Shown piece after piece: positions 12,728 to 25,047 of a DNA stretch of 64,000 nucleotides. Where the stretch lies: positions 682,001-746,000 of the forward strand of contig JAFKAC010000006.1 of the NCBI GenBank assembly GCA_025766275.1, read 5' to 3'. Made by a program: the position numbers and the translations under genes. A model generated the notes under the pieces. The model made no database searches, was not told where the DNA came from, and saw only the letters and a list, made by a program, of their open reading frames with translations. Each line of letters begins with the position of its first letter. Within the stretch, counting starts at the first letter, position 1. This stretch comes from Lactarius indigo (lineage: Eukaryota; Basidiomycota; Agaricomycetes; Russulales; Russulaceae).

Positions 12728-14560
12728 TTACAGTGTGCTACGTTGCCAACTTGGGGGGACCCCATCCGCGGCCGCAAGATATGGCATCAAGTCACTTGTT
12801 AAGAACTCGCTAGGCCACTGCTGGCGAACCTGTTCTTTTAGGTACTTGGCGACGATATGCAGGTGTTCATTTCTGAGTGCGGGTACAGCCTTGCGGACCT
12901 CAGGAACAGCGGCATCAGTGAGTTTGGTAATGTAATCGGCAGTGATTATTGCGCCAGCATCGTCACGCACGCCGTAGTGGACCCACTGCCAAAGTTGAAC
13001 GCGTGCAATCTCTGCAGTCGCAGCATCTTCCATAAGGTGGTTTAGAGGGATGCACCCATTGCCGCTTAGCCAAGCACTTGCGTATGCAAGAACAGTCGAG
13101 ACGTTTGAACGCACGCCCCCGGAGGTGACCTTGCCAGGCACTTTCGTGTTTAGCAAGTCAGCAGCAGCAACACGAACGTCCTCGCGCCGGATGTGGTACT
13201 ACAGAATTCAATACTGCGTACATGCACAAGCAAGGACACATACCTGATTGGGACCCAACATATGCTGATCGAAGATCTCGTGGGCAATCTTGTTGATCAA
13301 AGGATGAGCAATCCAGGTTCCGTCATGCCCATTGGTGACCTCTCGAAGCTTATCTGCGCGGACCTTGTTCATCGCGATTTCGTTTGCCTTTTCGTCGCCC
13401 TTGATGGGAATTTGAGCGGACATCCCACCAATGGCGGCCACCTTGCGTCTGGAAACTCGATGTTATGACTTACTCCGATATCTCCGACTTTGAAAGCTTA
13501 CCTGTGGCAGGTTTGAATAAGAAGCCGGACATAGGCGTCCATGAAACCAACTTCCATAGTGACGTCCTTGCGATCCGGAAGAATTGCGCTCCTGTCAGCG
13601 CGGCGCTTCTTAATGAAACTGAAGATGTAGTCCCACCTGCGACGCGTGCAATGAACTTTGATATTGCGGTGGAGTAAACGTGATGAACTTACCGGCCGCA
13701 ATTCAACCCAGAGGAATGGTTCCTCAGCTCGAAAAGTATCTCCTCCATTTGGAAAGCGGCCGGGAGTGTTTCGATCAAAACGGTGGCCCTGATAGTATTA
13801 TGCGGCATGCCGATGTAAGACTGGGCGAAAAGGAAAACGTCGTTCCACAGGCGGGCCTCAAGGTAGTGCTCCATCTTTGGGAGGTAAAAGTAAGGGCCAA
13901 AGCCTCGCTTAACAAGTTCCTTGGCGTTGTGGTAGAAGTAAAGGCCAAAATCGAACAGGGAACCGGACATCGGCGCCTTGTCGACGGTGATGCGTGGTTC
14001 ATCGAGGTGCCAGCCACGAGGCCGCACAATGAGGACAGCAGGGTCTGGCGAGAGTTTGTATTGCTTTCCGTTTGACTCAAAGTCGACCTGTCGGCGAATG
14101 GCATCGCGAAGATTGATCTGACCCTCGATCATTGCTTTGAAAGTCGGCGAGGAAGCATCTATTTGAATTCGTCAGTCACATCAGGGGGAATGGTCATAAA
14201 ATCAAGACCCATACCCTCGAAATCTGCCATGAACGTCTTGGCACCGCTATTTAGAGCGTTAATTACCATCCTCCTATCGGTGGGGCCAGTGATTTCGACG
14301 CGTCTGTCCTCCAGACCAGGAGCAGGTGAGGCGCAATGCCAGGAAGGTTCGGCACGGATGCGGGCGGTCTCAGTGGGAAAGTCAAAAGGTACCCCTGCAT
14401 CGAAACGTGCTTGAGCTGCCTCGCGAGCAGCGAGAAGACCTTGGCGTGTTGTATCAAAAGTTCGATGAAGGGCAGCCAGAAATATAAGGGCACCCTCAGT
14501 GAGGAGCTCTGTCTGTGCCTTCTGGGCAACTCGAGTATGAATCTCTACGCCAGTATCCAT
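12728..14560 (-). CDS. Malate synthase (glyoxylate cycle)
   Basis: Condenses glyoxylate with acetyl-CoA to malate. The chosen start [10 protein letters not shown] is at 14560; an upstream ATG at 14590 is possible. Family blocks in order are [104 protein letters not shown] and [24 protein letters not shown]. These include the catalytic Arg, Glu and Asp regions. Introns fall near 13680, 13460, 13250 and 14150. The tail reads PPSWQRSTL, so the last tripeptide STL is not the usual peroxisomal SKL type. It is convergent with Ohr, about 160 bp apart. Confidence 0.95.
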
Positions 14561-15427
14561 GTTTTTTTTTCGTGGTGGTGAGAGAGACAAGAGATCGTGT
14601 AGATTCCTGGGTAACTGACATTTATACTGGAGGTGGCTCTCCGACGCGCGCGAGTAGTTCCGTGTACCGGGACAACATTATCTATCACATGCCCGATATT
14701 TCAACAAGACCCAGACCTCGCGTTCCGTGAAGGCATTTAAGTGCCGTCCCATCCGTCCGATTTCGGATGGGGGAGCCCGTCGGGCGACCACTTGCCAACA
14801 TGTGACACCCCTAGAATGGTAGAAGCGGGAGCGGAAAAGGCAAGTATATCGTGAACTAGGAGACCCACCGCAAAAAAGCGCTGAATGGGCCGAGCTTCTA
14901 TTCAGTGTGTGCTCAGTCCAATGCACCCCATGATAGCTCAGATAAGGGAGTTCGTGTCCGGGTTGTACATCGTCACACCAGCGCTCACAGCATACGGAGA
15001 AGTGGGTGGCGCCAAATCATTACAATAGAATTTGACCTTCCTTGCGCCGGATTTGAGGCTACGTTCTCTAAAGGCTGTTCGACAGAATCAAAGGACGATT
15101 GCTCAATTTTCGCCCTCACCTAACTGCGTCGTGGTATCGATTGGGAGACAGCTCGGGATGGACTCGGACCGGACTACGGAGCATTGACGCAGTATTGACG
15201 CACATCAACTCGGACTCACCACCAACATCGCCTCTATTCGAGCCAGGTCAAAATAACCGGGGATCTCTCTTTTTTCACTAAATGTGTCTTTTCTCTGTCT
15301 CGGGATAAGTACATCTATCTTCCATAAATCACTTTGTCCGATCGCAAGTCTCTCTCCCAGAAGGAATATATCAACACGACAAAGACCAAGAAAGCAAATC
15401 GGAATGTACCGTAGGCCTACTCGGTAC
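14561..15427. other. Intergenic gap
   Basis: 867 bp upstream of malate synthase and downstream of the sedolisin gene. No convincing exon is seen. A 14-bp string, atgatagctcagat, near 14932 recurs near 55335, but I see no longer shared unit. Confidence 0.35.
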
Positions 15428-18079
15428 TCAGGGGAGTTGAAGAAACAAGGGCAGAAGTTTCTTGAAGTTAGGTGTACCCACACCTTTCCACAAGGATATG
15501 ATAAGGAATCGTAGGTTGAATGCAGGAAGCGCAACATACCAGTGACGGGATCCCAGCCCTTCACGCTTCATAGAGGTTTAGCGACTCAGTACGGGTCACG
15601 GGAGCATATACGCACGCAGTAAAACCATCCGTTGCTTGAGAAACACGTTGAGTATAACGACTTCACCCAAAATCAGGTCACATACCACAGCCTGGGTTGG
15701 TGCCAGTGGTAATGTCGTTGAATGCGGGTGCAAAAGTGGAGGAGTAAATCGCGGGATTGATGAAGCCTGCGGATCAAAATATGGGCGTTTTACCTCCGTG
15801 ATGTCTGGTGAATAGGCCACGAAACTCACCAACTGGTCCCTTCCCCTTGGCAATCCGCGCATCATTGATCATGGTAATCATCGACCCTACGACAGGCGAC
15901 GACGCGGAGGTTCCAAAAACAAGTTCGAACTGACCATCTATGGCAATAACATAGTTCGCCCTTCCAGTAATCGGTCAAATATAGTATTGTGCACCTTGTC
16001 TGATAAGGCTCACCCATTAGCAGACAAATCGGGGAAACCTCGTGCCTTTAAAGAGAGGATTCACCAGCCGACCAACCACAGGATGATATTAGTACGCTAC
16101 CTTTCCGGAGTTGTTGAACTGAGCTGCACTATAGGGCGGAGGGTGGACTTTCAAGAAGTTGGTGACTGCTGTCTTCTGGTATGACGGCATTGGGAAAATA
16201 TCGCTGAATCCTCCTCCACTGAAAATGATCCGTTCGCACGCGCTTTCCGGATCATTTACAGTCGCACCAGAGTTGATTTGCGTGGCTCCGACGGAAACCA
16301 CGAATGAGCACGATCCAGGGAATCCAGGATTGAACCTGACTGCGTCGAAACCACCATCGTCCACGCCTGAAGACGTAAGCCCTGCGTACGTGACCGGTTG
16401 TTCATCAAACGCGCTCACCGCTTGAGTTCTGGCAAACGCCACCAAAACCAGCGACCCCGTTATCCCCTGAGCTGTATAGAACGGTTGTCCCCAACAACCC
16501 AAGCTTTCCGTACTCGTTGCACTGGCGGGTGGCATAACGATGGGTGGCAGTACCCTCGTCCTGTCCGTAAGAGACAGAGACAACGAAAGGTGGCTTGGCT
16601 ATGCCACAAGATTCGGGCTCTGAAGTGGAGGTTAGATTGGTTCAAAAATGCGAAAGATTTTTGCGAACGATTAAAGCCTCCAGGGAGTGGGTCAGGATAG
16701 ATTCCGTCCTATACAGAGGTGAATCAGTGGTCTGCACAGACTGCACTAGGCTGCACTGACCTGGTTAGGATCATCTCCACCCTGGAACGTACAGAAGGAC
16801 CGGTCGACAGCGTCCAGCCAGTTGTCAAAGCCGGCACCTGATGGACGTTAATGAGGTTGGCCGCACAAGAAACTACCGCTAACCCTCTACAAGGTCACCA
16901 GTCTGCAGCAGAGTGATTGGCTGTGGATTGGTCAACACCATAGCATATTCCAGATCCAAGTCACTCTCTCCGTTAAAGTTGAAGCTCTGAGAGATGTTTT
17001 GCACGACACCTGTCAGGGTATCAGTCGCATTTGAGCACAAGTAGACGGGGACTTGCCTCCGTCGATAGAGACGAGTGTAGGTCTTTGCCCCATCTGCGTA
17101 GACGAGAAATTCCTAAAACGATCGAGGTTATCATCGGCCTGACGCTGTAAGAAATATCCGCACTTGAAGAATAGATCGAGGTCAGGGGCAAGGTACGCTT
17201 GTGGCGTAAATTCAACTGCGGGACAATTTAGTGGGGACTATAAAACGACTTTGTTGAGGTTTCACCAATTCCGTAGGAGTTCTTCGCTGTTGCCACTGGC
17301 GTATAGTGGAAATTGTACAGGGCACGTAAGCAATCCGGGGTGATAAATTGATCACAATTTGCCAGCGAAAGCGCGGCGTTAACCTTTACGCCATTTGTTT
17401 TCGGGCCTTGGTCGCCAGATGGCTGGCCTAGGTGGTTTGGGTTGGCCCGTTTGCGCAATTGCGTTGGATCTTCTGGAACACGGTGGTTGAAGTGCACCGT
17501 TGGCTTGATGATCTCGACGTGATCACTGATATGTTCTGGCACGGAGTAAGAATGGCAGCCTTGACGCAAGCGAACCCGTCAGCCAACCTACGAGTACCGG
17601 TAACTTCGGAGTTACGTACCAAGCTGCTTCACGCCCGATGGATGCTTGTAAACATGGTACTCCGTATCCAGTAAACGTTCGGTCGTAGCCACTGTCACGT
17701 TCACTTCGATCCACCCCTTGTTGGGGGAAAGTCGGACTTTGTCTTCAGCAATGCCGGAATCACTGAGCCACTTTCGGATAGAGGATACAGTAGATTCGCT
17801 CGGTGCGAAGAAGTTGGCGACTTTTTCAGGAGTCCAGTGTTGACCATAAGCTGGCGAATCGGGATGTGCGACATCCATCAGAAGGTCTTCGAGCATGTGA
17901 AGGTTCTGCTGCTTCATCCCAATACGCAGGGGAATGATATCATCTGGTTCCGCCCTGTGGGACCGAACCCACCCGATAGGCTCGACCGCGCGTCGTTCAT
18001 GAACGACGTGGTTGGCACGTTGGGAGGGAGCAGCTAGTACTACGGAACAAATTGCCAAGACCTGAAGCAGTCCACGCAT
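15428..18079 (-). CDS. Sedolisin (S53) tripeptidyl-peptidase-like protease
   Basis: Secreted acid serine-carboxyl peptidase. ATG 18079 starts the signal peptide MRGLLQVLAICSVVLAAPSQ. The prodomain follows (PIGWVRSHRAEPDDIIPLRI, ADVAHPDSPAYGQHWTPEKV type). In the catalytic domain I read ITPDCLRALYNF, the Glu/Asp dyad in GESDLDLEYAM, the oxyanion Asp in YSSGDNGVAG and the catalytic Ser in FGTSASSPVVGSMI. A calcium-site region VGFINPAIY follows and the protein ends NFKKLLPLFLQLP. All catalytic residues are present. More than ten introns interrupt the gene. It probably liberates tripeptides from extracellular protein. Confidence 0.92.
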
Positions 18080-18429
18080 GAGGGATGGGAATGGCCAGGG
18101 GGAAGAGTGTCCCTTCAAGGCGCGACTGTCATCAGGAGAAAGCCAAGACCTTTTGTAGGCGGGGGCGGGAACGGGAGATGAGCGGCGGTAGAGTCCCACC
18201 AGCGACCATGTGCATCACACGGGAAGAGACTTAGACCGGCCGAAGATATTCTCATGATGCCCACGCGCAATAGAAACCATGCCAATCGAGCTTCCTCGAT
18301 ATATGCCAGTGGGAAGCAGACGCCGAGAAGGACTCCACGACTTTGATAAAACGCGAGCGCATTACCCCTTCAATTGTATCGAGACGTAGCGCTGCCCACA
18401 AAAACCCATAATTGTATAAGGGCTTTGAG

Positions 18430-19500
18430 CCCCAATCGGGCTAGCGAGTCTCTTCCGCCGTTGACACCGCTCGAGAACCAAACGTGTAAGGTAGAATGAG
18501 AAGCACGGCTACCTGATTAGTAAAAGAGATGCCTGAATGAGCCGTCCGCGGCAAGTTGCACGGGTGCATAACTTGCTGGGAGAGTGGCGAATCCGAGAGT
18601 CGGCTGATATGTTGAGTCGTCCCATGAGTGCGATGCCGTGAAGAGCATATCTTCGGGCGTGGGTGCAAGTGTTATCTCCGCCAGTGGCAGCTCGCCGGTT
18701 GCAAACAAACAAGAAACGTACACGCGCACGCACATGGTAATTGTAGATCAGCGACTAGAAGACACGTAAATATAACCACCGGACTGCTACTGATGACTAG
18801 ATGGCGTTTAGGTAACGACGTCGTTCCACATTCCGTCCATTACCATTCGTGCAGGCAATGACTCGGAGTTTAATTGAGTGAATTACGGATGAGCTAGAAC
18901 GACAGCTGGATCATACGTACCGGTCATTATACTTAACCAAAACCGTGACAGCACTCGGCTGCGGTTGGGTTAGCCTGTCGTGCTTCTTCTCCACGCTTTC
19001 CCCCATGCACCCTGCTTCCAAGTCATATCCTCCGCCGTAATTCCTCGACGAGCTAATGGCGGGTGGTTCCCAGGCTGATGCTTGAGTTGAGAGCAGGGCT
19101 TCGTAGAGAATAATCACTGGTAATTGACAAGTGACTTCACCTTCCATACGTTGGCTGCTAACCAGTTACCAACCTAACCTGCACCTAACTGGGAAAGAAT
19201 GGGCATAAGAGGCGGATCAATTCGTTCTTTATGGTGATGTACAGTACAGTATGCTTGTAGTTTGTGTCTACGTGCCTTACCAAGCACTTGACGGCCTCCG
19301 CATCCCGTTTCTCGCTCAACGCCTTCTGCTCGGCACGCAGTCGATCACGCACCTTCTCCTCTGCCTATGCTTGCTCTCTGAGCAAGTTGCGTAGACGATG
19401 CACACTCCTCGGTCGTCGGTCGTCTGGGTCACGCACCGAGAGCTTCTAAGTGGCCCTTGGCCTGCGGCTAGAAGCTCGCCGGTTCGGCCACCAGAGGAAC
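18430..19500 (-). pseudogene. Degraded or unresolved minus-strand coding remnants
   Basis: Three exon-like pieces share one strand. At about 19290-19460 a charged coiled-coil stretch (KVRDRLRAEQKALSEKRDAE) ends at a good donor, but two in-frame stops lie in or before it. At 18911-19147 there is an open stretch with SAWEPPAISSSRNYGGGY. At 18441-18735 another contains LPLAEITLAPTPEDMLF. I recognise no family. The mobile element begins 34 bp to the right of this interval, and beyond the element a minus-strand open stretch rich in Pro and Asp runs up to its right end. A gene split by the insertion is possible but unproven. Confidence 0.25.
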
Positions 19501-19533
19501 AGCGGTGGCGGTCTGCGTCGTCGTCGCGCGGCG

Positions 19534-20400
19534 CACTGACAGCATGATTCTGTCTTTACACGAAAAGATTGTAAAAAAGTGATGACTAATACTTAAAGAT
19601 TTTATAAAATCTGTACTCGGAAAATTATGGTAAATGGACTTTAAGTCCATTCAGGGATTATCAGATGAGAAAAACTGTGAAAAAACTTAACAATTACATA
19701 TGCAAAAAACATATAGCTTATGTCACAATTGTCCTCAAGAAAAGCTGTGGCATGAATTTAAAGTCTTTCCACAATTTCTCAGAAACAGAAAATCCCTGAA
19801 AAGACATAAAGTCCATACTTGTCACACCTGTCACGCATTTTTTCACAGTCCATTCTGTGGCCACATTCAGAAAAGATTTAACGTTTTTTCATTGAAAAAT
19901 AACTTAACAATTTCTGCTACACAAGACTCCATGTAAAAATTTAAAAGTTATCACAAAATCAGTAAGCCAGGTTACCTGAAACTTACATAATATATTATTT
20001 AGGGAAACTATTTATAGATAATATATTCAATAAGTGTCAGAATTGGAGACTCACAGTGTCAGAGAGTTGGAGTGTCAGAGTGTCAGAGAGTTAGAAAGTC
20101 AGATTGTCAGAGTGTTGGAGAGTCAGAGTGTCGGAGTGTCAGAGTGTCGGAGAGTCAGAGTGTCAGAGTGTTGGAGAGCCAGACAGTCAGAGTGTCGGAG
20201 TGTCAGACAGTCAGACAGTCAGACAGTCAGAGTGTCAGACAGTCAGACAGTCAGAGAGTTGGAGAGTCAGAGAGTCAGAGAGTCAGAGAGTCGGAGAGTC
20301 AGAGAGTCGGAGAGTCAGAGAGTCAGAGAGTCAGAGAGTCGAAGAATCAGAGAGTTGGAGAGTCAGAGTGTCAGAGTGTCAGACAGTCAGACAGTCAGAG
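19534..20400 (+). repeat. Left terminal inverted repeat
   Basis: AT-rich unique part at 19534-20033, then the first 370 bp of the 8-bp array. It matches 26618-27484 in reverse complement with only scattered differences, for example C/A near 19770 and C/T near 19795. It contains a near-palindrome ATGGACTTTAAGTCCAT near 19633 and a 78-codon Cys/His-rich ORF (19700-19936). Confidence 0.9.
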
Positions 20401-22358
20401 TGTCAGAGTGTCAGAGTGTCAGAGCATCAGACAGTCAGACAGTCAGAGTGTTGGAGAGTCAGAGAGTCGGAGAGTCAGAGCATCAGACAGTCAGAGTGTC
20501 AGATAGTCAGACAGTTAGAGTGTCAGAGTGTCAGACAGTCAAAGAGTCGGAGAGTCAGACAGTCAGAGAGTCGGAGAGTCAGACAGTCAGAGAGTCGGAG
20601 AGTCAGAGAGTTGGAGAATCAGAGAGTCGGAGAGTCAGAGCGTCAGAGTGTTGGAGAGTCAGACAGTCAGACAGTCAGAGAGTTGGAGTGTCAGAGAGTC
20701 GGAGTGTCAGAGAGTCAGAGAGTCAGAGAGTCAGAGTGTCAGAGAGTCAGAGTGTCAGAGTGTCAGACAGTCAGAGAGTCAGAGAGTCGGAGAGTCAGAG
20801 TGTCAGAGTGTCAGAGTGTCAGAGTGTCAGAGTGTCAGAGAGTCGGAGAGTCAGAGAGTCAGAGAATCAGAGAGTCGGAGAGTCAGAGCATCAGAGTGTT
20901 GGAGAGTCAGACAGTCAGACAGTCAGAGTGTCAGAGTGTCAGACAGTCAGACAGTTGGAGAGTCGGAGAGTTGGAGAATCAGACAGTCGGAGAGTCAGAG
21001 CATCAGAGTGTCAGACAGTCAGACAGTCAGACAGTCAGACAGTCGGAGAGTCGGAGAGTCAGAGTGTCAGAGTGTCAGACAGTCAGACAGTCAGAGTGTC
21101 AGAGTGTCAGAGTGTCAGAGTGTCAGAGAGTTGGAGAGTCAGAGAGTCAGAGAATCAGAGAGTCGGAGAGTCAGAGTGTCAGAGTGTCAGACAGTCAGAC
21201 AGTCAGACAGTCAGAGTGTTGGAGAGTCAGAGAGTCAGAGAGTCAGAGCATCAGAGTGTCAGACAGTTAGACAGTCAGAGAGTTGGAGAGTCAGAGTGTC
21301 AGAGTGTCAGAGTGTCGGAGAGTCAGAGTGTCGGAGAGTCAGAGCGTCAGAGTGTCGGAGAGTCAGACAGTCAGACAGTCAGAGTGTCAGAGTGTCAGAC
21401 AGTCAGACAATCAGAGAGTCAGAGAGTCAGAGAGTCGGAGTGTCAGAGAGTTGGAGAGTCAGAGCGTCAGAGTGTCAGACAGTCAGACAGTCAGAGAGTT
21501 GGAGAGTCAGAGAGTCGGAGAGTCAGAGAGTCAGAGTGTCGGAGAGTCAGACAGTCAGACAGTCAGAGTGTCAGAGTGTCAGAGAGTCGGAGAGCCAGAG
21601 AGTCAGAGAGTCGTAGAGTCAGACAGTCAGACAGTCAGAGTGTCAGAGTGTCAGAGAGTCGGAGTGTCAGAGAGTCAGAGAGTCATAGAGTCAGACAGTC
21701 AGACAGTCAGAGTGTCAGAGTGTCAGAGTGTCAGAGAGTCAGAGAGTCAGAGAGTCAGAGAGTCGGAGAGTCAGAGAGTTGGAGAGTCAGAGAGTCGGAG
21801 AGTCAGAGAGTTGGAGAGTCAGAGAGTCGGAGAGTCAGAGCATCAGAGTGTCAGACAGTCAGACAGTCAGAGTGTTGGAGAGTCAGAGAGTCAGAGAGTC
21901 AGAGCATCAGAGTGTCAGACAGTCAGACAGTCAGAGAGTTGGAGTGTCAGAGTGTCAGAGTGTCAGAGTGTCGGAGAGTCAGAGTGTCGGAGAGTCAGAG
22001 TGTCAGAGTGTCGGAGAGTCAGACAGTCAGACAGTCAGAGTGTCAGAGTGTCAGACAGTCAGACAGTCAGAGTGTCAGAGTGTCAGACAGTCAGACAGTC
22101 AGAGTGTCAGAGTGTCAGAGAGTCGGAGTGTCAGACAGTCAGAGAGTCGTAGAGTCAGACAGCCAGACAGTCAGAGTATCAGAGAGTCAGAGAGTCAGAG
22201 AGTCGGAGAGTCAGAGAGTCGGAGAGTCAGAGAGTCGGAGAGTCAGAGAGTCGGAGAGTCAGAGAGTCGGAGAGTCAGAGCATCAGAGTGTCAGACAGTC
22301 AGACAGTCAGAGAGTTGGAGAGTCAGAGTGTCAGAGTGTCAGAGTGTCGGAGAGTCAG
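20036..22358 (+). repeat. Left 8-bp tandem array (about 290 units)
   Basis: Continuous run of 8-mers of the form GTYRGAGW or GTCAGACA: GTCAGAGA, GTCAGAGT, GTCGGAGA, GTTGGAGA, GTCAGACA. Because 8 is not a multiple of 3 and the unit contains no plus-strand stop, all three plus frames stay open and give repetitive Ser/Glu/Gln/Arg/Val protein. These frames are a by-product of the repeat, not genes. The minus strand has TGA in every unit. Confidence 0.95.
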
Positions 22359-23695
22359 TGTAACGTCGTCACAACGTTAGCTCGACTTGAGCACGATAGA
22401 GGTGGTAACAACTTAGCAAATGGCACGACAGTGCGGAGACCCGTGTCCCTGCTGTTACGCTTGTACTGGGCGTAGTGTCCAACTTGGACGGTTCTGCGGG
22501 AGCACACTGCCCAAAACGGTCAGCCAACTTACGGGGGAGGCAAATACAGCCAAGGCGTCCCCTAGTCGACAAAGGTACTAGCAGCCTTCTATCAGACAGA
22601 AGTACTGAGAGGCAGAAAATGGCAGATAAGAGGGGGGAATGAGCAAACAGCCCAAAGGAAAGGTGGCAGACAGCCAACCACAGCTCAAAAGATAGAGGGA
22701 AGGATGGCAAGCAGCCGATACAATTCACCAAGATCTCAAGCTGGAGAGCGAGGGGATACAAGCTACCCTACTTATACTCCAGCTATCGTAAAGTTCAAAC
22801 TCAGAAACCCTAATACAACGATCCTAGGGTGAGTAATTGTACAGTAAGAGTGTCATCGGGAATGTGTAATCATCAGTAAGCATACAGTCGGTCAACCAAT
22901 CGCAGCAGAGCATCAGTCATCCTTATCGTAACAGTGTAATCATCTATGAGTCATCCATAACCAGTATCAGTCATCAGGTACCAAACATCAGTCAGCCAGG
23001 CACAAGCTCATCTGGACTCTTCCGGTGCATTCTAGCCAGGTCACATGCCGGGGTCACGTGACGGGCGGTCTTGATATTGCCTCTATCCGGGCCGGTGGAA
23101 CCTGCAGTTCTGCGCATCATCGCAGAAGGTCCAATGGAATCGCGGGCCGGGGCACTTATCTCTGGGTTTGCGGCTTATCTCAGCCTTTTCTTCGTCATCC
23201 TCCGTTTCTTCACATGATTGCGTTCGTCGTATGGCCGTTTGTCGAGGTCGCGAGGGTGAAACCGTAACACCTGCCTTAGTGAATGCGCGAAGGCACACCA
23301 GCAGGTCTTACTCTGCAGACTTCGATATAGGTAAGAGAGAGAGAGTTGTTTAAGAGAAGTGAAGTGAAGTGACGATTCAAGAAGACCAAGATGGTGTATC
23401 TTGATCTTCTCAACCTATCTTAAATACAATTTGAGCAGGCTTACAAGCGCTGCTATGAGTCACAGTAGGTAAGTGTCCAACGTATCGTGGAAACATCTCG
23501 AACCCTAATACTACTAGTATCAGTACTAGTGGCGTCAGTCATCAGTCAGCTATTGTACCATATCTCCTATCGCACTATCGTATCACCGTAAGTAAGTCCA
23601 CAACTAATATACCTTACCGCCGTAATCGCAACCGGTACAGTAAGGGTTCACATACAACCGAGACACAACAGTCTGTACATGGTCGAAACGTGACA
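22359..23695. mobile_element. Solo-LTR-like insertion nested in the left array
   Basis: 1337 bp starting TGTAACG and ending CGTGACA (5'-TG...CA-3'), flanked on each side by GTCAG, a 5-bp duplication as left by LTR retrotransposons. The array resumes immediately after it. No primer-binding site, polyprotein or second LTR is seen, so a solo LTR is the simplest reading. GTCAG occurs in most array units, so the duplication alone is weak evidence; the abrupt interruption of the array and the TG/CA ends support it. Confidence 0.65.
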
Positions 23696-23867
23696 GTCAG
23701 AGCATCAGAGTGTTGGAGAGTCAGACAGTCAGACAGTCAGAGTGTCGGAGTGTCAGACAGTCAGACAATCAGAGTGTCAGAGTGTCAGAGTGTCAGAGTG
23801 TCAGAGTGTCAGAGAGTCAGAGCATCAGAGTGTCGGAGAGTTAGTCAGTCAGACAGTCAGTCACAGT
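23696..23867 (+). repeat. Continuation of left 8-bp array after the LTR-like insert
   Basis: About 21 further units of the same GTCAGAGT-type octamer in the same orientation, ending at TCAGTCACAG. This shows that 22359-23695 interrupts an originally continuous array. Confidence 0.9.
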
Positions 23868-25047
23868 CTTGGGGACCTCAGAAGGCAGTGTGTGGCCTGG
23901 ATCACCTGTCGGAAACTTGGCAATTCATTTAGAGCACCTGAACAGATGAGTTTGAGCAAAAGCTCACCTGGTTATGTGACTCAATTTGCATGGGTGTGGT
24001 CGGGTTTTCTCTGGCAGCACAATCTCTATTTTCATAGTTGGAAACTGCCTAGAGTGCGAGATAATTCATGAGTTGAGGTGAATAAGACAAGAAGCCACAC
24101 CTCATTGACAACCGGAACCTGCAGACTACCCATTTCTGCAGGGTCAGGGTGGCATTTAGGTGCCACTCTGAGTGACTGGCGTGTGGGGTGGAATGGAAAC
24201 AGGGGAAAGCGCCAACGCATGAGTACTGTCATGAAGTGGGAGGAAATTGTAGTAACGGATAAAGGGGGCTTTGAATCTTAAATAGTTCTGTATGATTTGC
24301 ACTGTGCAAATATTGATATCGCAATGGGTCACAAAGGCGTATGCACATGTGTGTGCTGAAAACCAAGTGCAATTTCGCTTAGAATAACTGTCAGGTGTTG
24401 GAAAGCTCATTTCAGTACAGAACAACTTGGATCAGGGGGAACACGTGTCGAGCAATGCCACAGCAAAAGCACACGGTACTAAGACCCCAACTTTGGACTT
24501 AATCCTTCAGGTCCTTTTGACCCCGGCTAAGAAATACTGCTCCAAGTCCAATACTATGGGAATCTGGCCCCACAAATACCTCAAGGCCACAGTTTACGTG
24601 GGATTATGAGAATTCACCATTTTATGAGCAAGGGGATGAGATTAGCAGTGATGTAAAGGTCTGGCGATGAAGGTGATCCAGCTAAGTGGGCCAGTCAGGT
24701 GATGAGTTCTGAAAGAGCCAGTTCAGTTGGCAATGAGAAAAGCACAAAGTTGAAAGATGATAGAGGATAAGCAAAGATGTACAAAGGCAAAGAGGGCTTC
24801 ACTTTGGAGAGGGAACTTAGAGGTACATGAGAGGGATTAGGGGAAGACAACTGGATAATAATTTGAGTACACAAGAGCACATTTTTATACATTTTAGCTA
24901 TGTTTTTAGAGATAAGCCTAAATAGAAGTAAAGTAAAGTAGAGTAGAGTAAATACACATGGGCTTTTGAAGGCATGAAACAGGAGTAGAATACATACAGA
25001 AAGGAAGCTGAGAATGAAGGACTAAGGGGTGTGAGACCCCTATCCGA
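23868..25047. other. Unique spacer at the centre of the element
   Basis: 1.18 kb of AT-rich, non-repetitive sequence between the two opposed arrays. The longest open frames are short and show no recognisable motif. It would form the loop of a hairpin if the element were transcribed through. Confidence 0.6.

Noticed and set aside
20034..22475. 813-codon plus-strand frame and its two companion frames of Ser/Glu/Gln/Arg/Val repeats
   Set aside because: The octamer is not a multiple of three and has no plus-strand stop, so all three frames stay open automatically. The frames differ only by phase, and no unique domain is attached.
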